64,000 nucleotides of DNA from Ontholestes murinus. Taxonomy: Eukaryota; Arthropoda; Insecta; Coleoptera; Staphylinidae. A program made the position numbers and the translations under genes. The DNA lies in the NCBI GenBank assembly GCA_963969525.1, contig OZ018388.1, forward strand, positions 85,024,273 through 85,088,272, in the 5' to 3' direction. Shown here in pieces: positions 24,201 through 36,200 of this stretch. The notes under the pieces are model-generated. The model was not told the DNA's origin, searched no databases, and worked only from the letters and a program-made list of their open reading frames with translations. How positions within the stretch are numbered: position 1 is the stretch's first letter; each line of letters opens with the position of its first letter.

Positions 24201-27200
24201 GAAACTGAGAGAAATGTTCACAGAAAACCAAAAGATGTTTTACAGCACAATTAAACAAATGAGGAATAAAAGGACACTAAGCCAACCAAGTATAAAAGAC
24301 AAAAACGGAAATATATAAAACAGAAATAACAAAGATATTAGAAAGATGGAAAGAATACTTTAACGAAATAACCGAAACAGACCATAGTGGAGATGAAGAA
24401 GGTGAAACAAATGGAGGAAACAACGAAATAACAATCGAAGAACTGGAAACAGCAATCAAGAAAATAAAACTAGGAAAATCTCTAAATATAGATGACATCA
24501 TCAATAATAATAATAATAATAAGAAATAGCAAACAAAGAGCCGAGAACACAAAGAATAGGGTATAAAATTATAATGGAACTATTCAAAATGCAAATATTA
24601 ATGTTTGCCAACCAAATAACACTAATAGCAGATTCCGAAGAAAAACCTGTAAATATACAAAGAGGAGCTAGAAAAGATAAATATAAACAAAACCAAAACA
24701 ATGATAATATCATCCAAAGGAAACAATCACAAAATAAGAGTTAAACAGAAAACAGATAGAGCAGGTTAAGCAGTTCAAATACCTGGGATCAACAATAGAG
24801 GATAAAGGGAAGATAGATTCAGAACAAGATGAAAATTATGCAAAGCAGGAGTGATCTACAACACAATCGAGAAAACATCCTTAGAGAAAAAGACGATACA
24901 AGAACAATAAAAGCAGAAGAATATAAAAGAATTGTAAGACATTTACTGCTATATAGTAGTGAATCGTGAGTAACCACAGAGAGTAAAAACAGGAAATCCA
25001 ATGCAATGGAAATGTGAAACCAAAGAAAGATAGAGGGAATTACAAGAGAAGTACGAAATATAGAAGTAGGAAAACATCTCAACAGCTCAATATTAAACCA
25101 ATAAAAGAGGGACAATTAGGATGGTTGGGTCATATATACAGATTAAAAGATACTAGATTAAAAATGAATCATGAAGACCAAGGAACGGTTGGAACGAGCA
25201 ACTACATCAAGCAGCGAAAAGCAGAGTAATAAAATAGAAAGAAATAAGACAAATGGCGTAAGATAGGCAACAGTGGCAAAAAGTGTAAAAGAAAATAACT
25301 CAAAAAAAAATCACGATCACAATACTTCCCCTATGTTTCATATAGGGAAAGTAATAATCCTCTATAATAGGTTGATCCACGATTGGTATATTTCTCTGGT
25401 ATTTGGTAATTCGAGGTTTCATCATTTCAATTTGTAATTCGTTTAAAATTTTGAATGCAAAATTATAAATTGTTTAAACGATGTGGCGGTATTTTTCTTC
25501 TTATTGGATAAAGGTACAAGTTATTAGCGTAAGATTTATCCATTTACTCAAAGTTTTCGTATTTCGAAACTGTGAAAATTGGGAGTACACATCGAATTTA
25601 TTGTGAGATTAATTCCAACAACTCCACAATGTTTAAAAATCGAGTTTATTACATGGTATCTTTTGGTCGAGGCATTAAAAATTAAATGACTTCTTTAATG
25701 GTCCAATTGCATTACGAGCAGCCTGTATTTGCATACATTTTGATATGGACAAATTTAAAGCATGGTTTAATCATGGTGCTCTAAAAATGTTGGATAAGGA
25801 TGACTACAATACAGCATCCTTCAATTCTTCCATCATAACGGAACATCTGTTCCAATTCAAGTATAGGGTTACGAGTAACACCATTATAATTATCATTATC
25901 ATGAAAATTGTCCTTGTTTGTAATAGATTTTGTATTTAAGAGAGAACCAGCGTCACGATGATCTCGTAACGTTCCCCCCCAAAAAATATACTTTTGATTA
26001 TTAGTTTTAATCTATTTCTATTTTCTTCAATTTGTCGAAGTCTTTCCATATTTAATTTATTTCTTATATCTCGTGATGGGGTATTGAATGATTTTATAAA
26101 ATGTTCCGCATAAACAATTGAATTTTTATGGTTATACTTAGTATTTTTATGACTTATAGAAACAACATATTTACCTGATAATTTTGAATATTAAGATACT
26201 GGCTGAGATACTAATTATTGCAATACTACTTGTTGGTGCACCCACCAAATTTTGTAAAAAAAAAGCATCATTTGCAACAAATTCCGTTTAAATGATTAGA
26301 AAACATTAACCAATTAAATTGTCTGAAATGTTTTTCAGACAAGTAATATTTAACATCCTTTCCCCCTTTTTTGTGTACAGAATATGGTGACACAAAAGTA
26401 TTATTTTGTTTCCATTAACAATTTAAAATTCGAAGTTTCTAAATTTCATCAACATTAACATTACTAGATTTAACGTTATCAATGTAAATTTGCTAACGTT
26501 GCTAGATGTACATGTTGTTTGCTCCTTTTTCTCTTGCTGGGAACAACCTAATGAAGATCCTGAAGATTCTCCTCTGTATTCGGTAAACGTCGATGCAGTT
26601 GTAGATGGATGGTTTAAATTGACTGTTGACATAGATTGATCTTTATTTGTTGAAGAATCGTCAGTTTTTTTAATTTTCTGAACAAATGAATCCAACGTGG
26701 ATTATCGATTTTTATTTATTATATTATTCAACAAGTGGTAATTTAGGCAATAACTCACGCGGATGAAATTTGCAGCACGAGCCGCTAAGCGAGTGCTATA
26801 ATCATCCAAGTGAGTTACTGTCATTGTCACGAGTTGAATACTATACTTTATCTAAGACAATAACAACTTTTGGTAAAATATTTAACTTAATATAATATTT
26901 TTTGACATTTGTCAATTTTCAGCTAACTTGAAAATATAGATTCAAAGAAAAAAACATGACAACCTGATCGATACCAGTGAGTTATAATTCATAGCGTGAG
27001 TTATGATTCATAACTCACACTATTTAATTATACTGTGCGTCCCGTTTGAAGACGCATCATAGGGAATTCCCATGTAAAATTTTTAATTGCAGTTTGTATC
27101 TCTATTATTGAACGAAAATGATCAGAATAAAATTATAATAATTCCTTCATCTACTTAAGTTATTTTGGAGGTCTTATTTTTGTTTAATCTTTTGCATTAG

Positions 27201-30200
27201 TCGAAATATAGCTTAAAAAGTTTGAACAAATATCGGATAATAAACTTCTCAAAATAGTAGTTGCTGTAAAAAGTCAGTGTTTGCCATCTAAATTGTATAA
27301 CCCACAAAAAATAATAAATTCAAAATGAGTGCTTACACTACAAAAGGAAAAGTTCAGTGCTTTGAAAAGTCAGAATATAACATCTAAAATTACAGATGGC
27401 AAGTTCAAAGGCACAACTTCAATAGTCTTGTTAAAACGAGTTAACTCCGGAGGTACAATTGTTCTAAACAAAACAAGACTATTTTAAGTATTTCTCATTT
27501 ATTGTGTACAAAATTTTAAAACTGTATTCAGTTAAATTACAATTATTAGACTATTCAAAATAATGTTTATGTAAAGAATAAACATAAAGGATTATTTGAA
27601 GAAATTATAACAAATAAATCATTACTTTTAAAAAGGAGTTTTATCAATTATTTTACAAATGCTTATTTTTAAATACTTGTGCTCTGTTACTTTTTTGTGT
27701 AGCACCACAACTGCTTGAAAATGTTAAATTTAAATAATCTAATCCTAGCAATACGTTCAGTTTACACAACCATTCCCCTCAAATTTCTGATTAATTCTAA
27801 TAATTGTTGATTGACAAGGCACTGGACGGGTTTTAAAATGTATACTAAATTCGCAAATATCAAGCGAAGAATGTCCGCCAAAACTCAATTTGATGATCTG
27901 AACTTTTTTATGGTGTAAGCACTCATTTTGAATTGAATTATAATTTAATTCAAATATTACAATAATTACTTGTCTGTGGCTTAATCAATTTAGATGACAA
28001 ACACTGACTTTTCATAGCAACTACCATTTTGAGGACTTTACTACCGAATATTTGTTCACACTTTTTAAGCTGTATTTCGATTAAAACCAAAGTTGAAACA
28101 AAAATAAAACCTCTAAAATAACTTTAGTAGATGAAGGAATCATTTTAATTTTATTTTGATAATTTCCGTTCAATAATAGAGATACAAACTGCAATTAAAA
28201 AGTTTACATGGGAATTCCCTATGATGCGTCTTCAAACGGGACACACGGTATATACCATTATTTGTTCTAATCTAGATGAATAATAAATATTTAACCCAAT
28301 AGGAGTAGATAAATTAATTCAAAAGAATGTATATATTATTCCTAAAATCAAAAATTACCTTATGTATAATTGATTGAATTATAAACAATTGGTAATTAGT
28401 CAGCAACCACTAAAAATTTACGTTTTATATGTCACGTGCAAACAGTTTCGGTTTCTTTTACATTTAAACCAAGTAAGACAAGAAATATTATAAATTGAAC
28501 TAAGAGATGTGATTCGCGCTCTCTTAATGTAGAACAATGTAACGATTAACGATACCAAAGAGGCGAATAGTATCAATATATGTCGAGTATAATTAGAAAT
28601 GGGAACCCCCTGTGCAAAGGAAGTCATCACTTCTCTAACGGTGCTTGCGCAAATAATTTTAATTTGTGTGCATGGCCTGTCTGTTTTGGAAAAATGCACC
28701 GTCATAGATCGCTGACTAGATTCACCAACACTTAATTTGTTTGTTTGAAAAATTAGTAATTTTTAAGAATTAAAAAAACAAGCGAACGAATAATTCTTAG
28801 GGGGGGGGGGTAATTACCCAATTACCCCCCCCTGAAACCGCCACTTTAAATAAATCGAAAGTACTAACCAGCAGTGTCTCTTGCTTCTTGTTGGTTTCAC
28901 TGAGGACTGTCTCCTTGAACGTTTTCAGAGATTCGGCAACGTCCGGCTTCGATTCCTTCAAGATCTCGCTCAAAGGACCGTCTGAACACAGATTAGCTAA
29001 AGTATTCGCTATATTAATTAAATGTCCCATGTAACCCTGTCTGACGCCTTTTGTTTGTGACCTTAAATTAAAAAAAAGAAAAACATTTTAAATTTCTTGA
29101 ATAATTTTCTCACTTGAAACATTATGAAATAATAGGTAATAAATTGATTAGTGTATCAATTCCTTACCTATCGCTTTAAATTGGTAAAATTATAAATTTG
29201 AAGGTGGTGAATCAATTAAGGCGATGTCTACTGTCTAAAACTTTGCACTAGATTTCCCTAAATTATGTGTATAATGAGGGAATCAAGTACAGTTATATTT
29301 CTTATTTCATTTTCATTTCAATTTAGTTACTTAACTTCACAAAACTCGCAAATACAATAATTTAATAATGACAAATTAATAAATAATAAACTTACTGCTT
29401 ATCGTCATTTTCCTTCCACGCTTCTAATATTCTTTCAACTAATTTGCAATCAACTAGTAACTGCAAGAAAAAAATTGTTAAATATATATTACGTATAAAG
29501 ATTATTTTGTTTCCGTAGAGAACAGACTTACGTGCTTAGATAAGGCAATTGTATCACCCTGATCGGAGGGCAACGGAGAATTGAGGGCGGCCGTGATGCA
29601 CGCCTGGACCTGTGTGTGTAGGAAGTTATTCCACGGGAAGGCAAAGAACAGATTGAGGAGGACGGTCATCGTGCCCAGGGTGGATAGCTCGCGGCATACG
29701 TCCTGACCGCCGCAAGAAATCAGGGCCGCCAACAGTCGCGTCACCTGCAGACGGGTGTTACCCAACGGTGGATTCAATAGGCCAACCGTCGTCATTATTG
29801 GTTCTTTCTATAATTTGAAGCAAAAAAAAAACATAACATTTAAGTAATAAAGTTAAACATTTAAATCAAAAAAATTTCTCATAAAATGTTATAAAAAATA
29901 GTGTATAAAGAAAACACTTTAAACTGTACACTGAATAAAACACTTACTATGTTTTTAACCGCTTATAATTATAGTGGTTAAAAACATAGCAAGTGTTTTA
30001 TTCAGTTTTCATTATGAATTACCACGTAGTAGCAGTCGCAACCATCATTATGACTGTATTTGTACTGACTAGTTTCGACTAGCCACTACAAATAAAGTTC
30101 AAGATGGTATAAAAAAGTAAAAGAGTTTTCTTTATTCTTAATAACGAAATGTACCACGAAGTGAATGCCTTTAAGATCCAAGAAATAGTGCATAGTTAGT

Positions 30201-33200
30201 TAGCTATTAATAATAAGCAGCCAGTGCCCGAAGTTTACATCTAATGAATAAAATTGTTCATGTACAGTCCCTATTTTGAATAAAGTATGTATTTATTTAT
30301 TTATTTAAAGCAAACCTTGAAGAAAGTAATTCAGTTCTTGGATCTTAACGGCGTTCAAGTAATTCTAATGTGTATAATTTAATTAAGTGCATGTGTAAAT
30401 TTTCTTAGTATACGTTACGATGAATTACCTTTGGTGGATCGAGTAGCAGATTGTGAAAGTCTTTAAACCTCTGCAGAATCACTTTGGATATGGACGGCAC
30501 CACAGCCTTCTTGCCGTCTAGCTCGTTGACGCCATCGTAATTGGGATTGATGTAGTCGCCCGGATAAATAACGTTGGAAATGCTATAATTGAAATACCTT
30601 CGCGATCAATGTGTAGCGAGAACGTCTCAAATATGTTTCCCAATTGGGACTCACCTAGTTTTGTCTAATAATTCTAAAAGTACTTGAATGCCACCCACTA
30701 TCGCCGTCTCGCTCTTCTCCTCCGACAACATGTGATCCAGCAGCAGAGAAATCGTTTCCGGCCTAATAATAATAAGAAAAATATAAAAAAATAGTTACCT
30801 AAATTAATTAAAAATCGATATGTATATTGGGTTGCATATTTATACAGGGTGACTGACGAAAAACCTTTGGTGCTGTATCTCGCTTATTTTTGATCCGATT
30901 TGAATAAATAAAACATCAAATTAAATGATTTTTAAAAGACTTTAATATGAACTGATATTTTTTCTTGCATCCAGTTTTTGACAAAAGACGATCAACTTTT
31001 TTTTTTCAAATTGCACTATATATATAATTTGTACTGATCCGCAAGGAGATTTTTTTCTGAATCTAAATTTGTAAACGATTTTATCCATTCATCAAACCAA
31101 AGTCGAGAAATTGAGGATTTAAAAAATAATTAAAAATCAAGTACCCATAGTAAACAATATACAGAGCCTATTCCAAATGTCAAAAGTGACAGTGTCAGTC
31201 ATTGGGACAATACTGCAATGATTTTTAATAATTTCATAATAAAAATGTTGCAAGATTTCAAAAACTGAAAAACGATTTCTGTAGAAGCACAAAATTCTAG
31301 TACAGTGTTTGAAATATTGCAACATTTTAATTATGAAATAATTAAAAATCGTTGCAGTATTGTATCAATGGCTGTCACTGTCACTTTTGACATTTAAAAT
31401 AGGGTCTGTATATTGTTTACAATGGATACTTGACTTTTTATTTATTTTTTTAATCCTCAATTTCTCGACTTAAGTTTGATGTATGGATAAATTTGTCTAC
31501 AATTTTATATTCAGAAAAAAAATCTCCTTACAAATCAATAAAAATATATATACAGTGCAATTTAAAAAAAAATGTTGATCGTCTTTTGTCAAAAACTGGG
31601 CGCAAGAAAAAATAATTGTTCAGTTCCTATTAGAGTCTTTTAAAAATGGTTTAATTTGATGTTTTATTTATTAAAATCGGGTAAAAAATAAGCGAGATAC
31701 AGCACCAAAGGTTTTTCGTCAGTCACCCTGTATATAACTTAAACCTAATTACGAATTATGTTTATCAAGTGGTTTTAATGTGAACCTGGTTGTATTATAT
31801 GAAATTTAAAATTTTATTAATGGCGGAAGCATTGAATTATTAAAAATATAAGTTAAATTTATTTCACAGTATTTAAACTAATTTGTTGCAAATAGTTATG
31901 TATATTGGGTTGCATATTTACATATAACTTAAGTCTAATTAAAAATTATGTTTACCAAGTGATTTTATTATGAACCTGTATTGTATTACATGAAATTTAA
32001 AATTCTATAAATGGTAAAAACATTGAATTATTAAAAAATATAAGTAACATTTCACTTCACAATATAAAAATCTTTTCGTTACATTTCAAAACTCACAAAT
32101 ACTAACAGAAATTCAATCATCGTTTCCTTGTCAACAGTAGCCGCAGACCGGCTTCAATTTATTTATTTATGGTTTCATTAGCGTAGCACAGTTGAAGACA
32201 GGGAAACGTAAATGATTAAAAAGTTACAGTTTATTAATGGGAACAAAATTTAAATAACTTACGATTCTAGAGTATCGAGAAGAGGATCAGAGTTGTTCCG
32301 TTCGGTGGAGTTACGTTGATTATCTCGAGCTAGCATAATGAAATCACATAGCAATTGAGCAACATTGTGATGCCTTCCTCTCTCTACCTTGGGATCCAGC
32401 AGAGCCACCAGGGACTGTATTATCCTTTGGTTGTCGAGGAACTACAATGAGAGTTTAATTATTTCGTAAAAATTATTTTCAATCAGATATTTTATTTGTG
32501 TAAATCATACTAAAACTATAATTTGATAAATATAACATTTGTCTATAACGTAAAGTTTGTATTATCGACATGACAGAAAGATGGCGCACCAATTGAGCCA
32601 AATTATTACATGACACATTTGGTCGTTACATAAGTGAACTAAAGATGGCGCAGCAATCAAGCAAAATTAATTCTCCTAGTCTACTTAATACAGTAAGATT
32701 TTTAACACTCCTGAGATTAATTTCAATAAAACACCAAATTTTAAGCAATGAAAAAATATAGAATCTTAAACAAAAACGTTTACTACGTGATATTAACAAA
32801 GTAAACGTTTTTGTTTAATTTTCCAAAATGTATCACGAAGTTAACGCCTCAACCATTAATCAATTAATATAGAATCTGTTTTATTGGCATAGACATTTAA
32901 CACTAATGACAAGGCGCTCTTAAATATGTTACAAACCTGTCTATGCCTTATAGTCTACAGTATTTAATAGAAATACATGATTTTATGTATAAAACTATTG
33001 GAGGAACCAAAAAACTTGTTTATTTTATTGCCAAAAGTATATATTCAGATACTGTCAATAGCGCAAACACCTACTAAAATCCACATTGGCATTAAATAAG
33101 AAAAGTGCCAAATTATTTTCTTTTTTGGGTATAAATAGTAGTAGTAGTATTTGTACAGGGTGATTCATTAAGGGTGGCCACTGGCCGTATCTCGGAAACC

Positions 33201-36200
33201 GTATATCCTAGAATTTGGGGAAAAGAATTCTAATGACATAATCGGCCAAAAGAAGATGCGTTAAAATATTTTTAAATGCGTAGCTTTCCGCTAGGTGGCG
33301 CATTTTATCATTTGCATAATTAATTTGCGTTTTTTTACAAAATATTACCGCATTAAGGCTATTGAAAATTATCAAAATTAGAAACTACTGTACTTGGTTT
33401 ACAATTTTTGCTCAAGTCATTTTTTTTCTATCACCTACAGTTAAGTGGTGGGGGAAGTATACTTTTGTTTACAGAAAATGGTCTGTAACTTCCGTATACT
33501 TTAACCGATTTTCACAAGCTTAGGCTCAATGGAAGTTGATTACAAAAATAAATAACATTAACACATTTAATCTATGCGCTAGCAACTAGAGGGCGTTATG
33601 TAACACTTAACCCTATTAATGTATTTTTCTCAGAAATATCAAAGCAAGCAGTAAGAGGTATTTCTGGTGCTGAAATTGAGGCCAGTGTCAATTCCACTAT
33701 AGAAAGACTGAATTTGTGCATAGCAAATGATGGGAAACATTTTGAGTACCTAAAATAACTAAGTAATAGGTGCAGTTATTAATTTTAGTTTTTTGTATTT
33801 TTTTTCCCATTAATTATGTTAATATAATAAATATTGTGCCATTCGATTTAACTTGATATTTTTTGAAATAATAACTGTAGCAGTATGTTTTAAAAAATCT
33901 AAATATCTTTGGAATGACAAGAGATATCAGTTTGCGGTTTTGACGAAACAATATGTAATTTCATTTTCTTTTTTGTAAGCTGCTTCGAGTTATATCATTC
34001 CATTTGATATTTCTGAGAAAAATACATAAATAGGATTAAGTGTTACATAACGCCCTCTAGTTGCCAGCGCATAGATTAAATGTGTTAATGTTATTTATTT
34101 TTGTAATCAACTTCTAATACTCTTTCCATTGAGCCTAAGCTTGTGAATATCGGTTAAGGTATACGGGAGTTACAGACCATTTTCTGTAAACAAAAGTATA
34201 CTTCCCCCACCACTTAACTGTAGGTGATAGAAAAAAATGACTTAAGCAAAAATTGTAAACCAAGTACAGTAGTTTCTAATTTTGATAATTTTCAACAGCC
34301 TTAATGCGGTAATATTTTGTAAAAAACGCAAATTAATTATGTAAATGATAAAATGCGCCACCTAGCGGAAAGCTAAGCATTTAAAAATGTTTTTACGAAT
34401 TTTCTTTTGGCCCATTATGTGATAAGAATTTTTTCCTCCCAAATTCTAGGATATACGGTTTCCGAGATAAGGCCCTTAATGAATCACCCTGTACGTGTGT
34501 AAATGGGCTTGTTTCTTTAATGAGTCGTCCCCCTCTGTGTATCAATATGTTTACGTACTAAAATAATCCAATAAGTACTATTGTTTCATCTAATTCAAGT
34601 TGTCATTTAGTAAAACCAAAGACACCATGGACTATCAACAAGCAACAGTCTCATCGATCCATAAATTTAAGTTCTTTCTACTATTTCAGATGCTGTTTCA
34701 TAGAGGGCGCTGTTAATCTAGGATTGATAATGAATGAATTAGATTTTTATTATCAATAAAAATGGTGCATATGGAAAAAGTTTCAATAAAGGATCCATTG
34801 AAAACATGAGTAATTTTCACAGGTGAAGTGTAACAAAGTATTTCATGGTATGTTGTATATTAATTTTTGACATATTTACTAAAACAATTTCATCATAATG
34901 ATGATTGCGACCGTTACTACGTGGTAATTCATAATGAACACTGAATACAACACTTACTATGGTTTTGACCACTATAATTTATTATAGTATATAAAAATAT
35001 TACAATGTGTACGACGATTTTTTCGTTAATTTGTTCACTTGATAATGACCGTCAAAAGTCGAAACTTAAGTCGTACACATTGTAATATATTTTTATATAT
35101 TATAATAAATTATAGTGGTTAATTTATAGTAAGTATTTTATTCAGTGTTTAAAACAATTTCCTTGATGCAGTGTTTAACTTCCTTCTAGAATGCATGGAT
35201 GGTTGTTAACTTGTTGACATAGATCTTTCGACTTCAAATAAGTTAATAAAACGGAATCGAATGGTGTTAAATCACACGATCTAAGGGACTAATTTGATTG
35301 TTGAAACGAGAAAGTACACGACTAGGAAATGTCTCATGCAGTTATTGAATTGTTTCAGGGGCTGTATGTCATTTGGCACCGTCTTGTTGAAACCACATGT
35401 TAACCACATCAATATCACCAAATTTCAGCTGAAAGAACTACGATATGTTATATCATATCGCTATATCAGCACCACTAACAGTCACTGCTTGACTAGTCTC
35501 ATTTTCAAAAAGTATGGTCCAATGTTGCCTCCAGCATAAAAACAACACCAAACAGTGACACGTTGTCGATGCCTTCGTTTTTGACAATCACATGTAGGCA
35601 CTTCAAATCTCAAACAAGTTTGGGCGATCAAGATTTAATTGTGTATCATCGCTTGAAAATTAGCATCCACTTCATGTTTAATAATTCATTCAATGAATTC
35701 TCTCTTCACTGTGCTTCACTTGTTAATTAAATTTATTAAGCAACTAGACACAGATTTTTTTGTGAGAATGCGCTATTCATTTATTAGAGCTTAGAGAAAT
35801 TCACTTCATCAACTCAAACATAAATAATTCCTAAAACAATGCACTTATTATCAGTTTTTTACCAAGGTTTACCCTATTAGTCGCGATAGAAGAATTGTAC
35901 CTAGCGTACTCTTGACCTACCTCAATGGATTGTGCTGTAGCGTAGGTCAAGAGTACGCTCAGGTCAACATACCGTTTATTGAGGTAGGTCAAGAGTACGC
36001 TAGACAAAGCAATGGTTTTATTCAAGCTGTGAAATTAAGCTAGTTGAAAACAGCTTTAATAATTATAATTTAAAGATAAGAATGAAAAATAAATAATTAT
36101 AACTTCTTAAAAAATTCTATTATATTCCTTAGAACACTGAGAGTTGATTTTTAACCCCTTACAAACCCTACAATTAGTAAAACGTATAACAGCGTTTTAG

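Noticed and set aside
35978..36003. let-7-like string TTGAGGTAGGT
   Set aside because: Matches only the first bases of the let-7 seed region; the rest differs and the hairpin geometry is not that of let-7.
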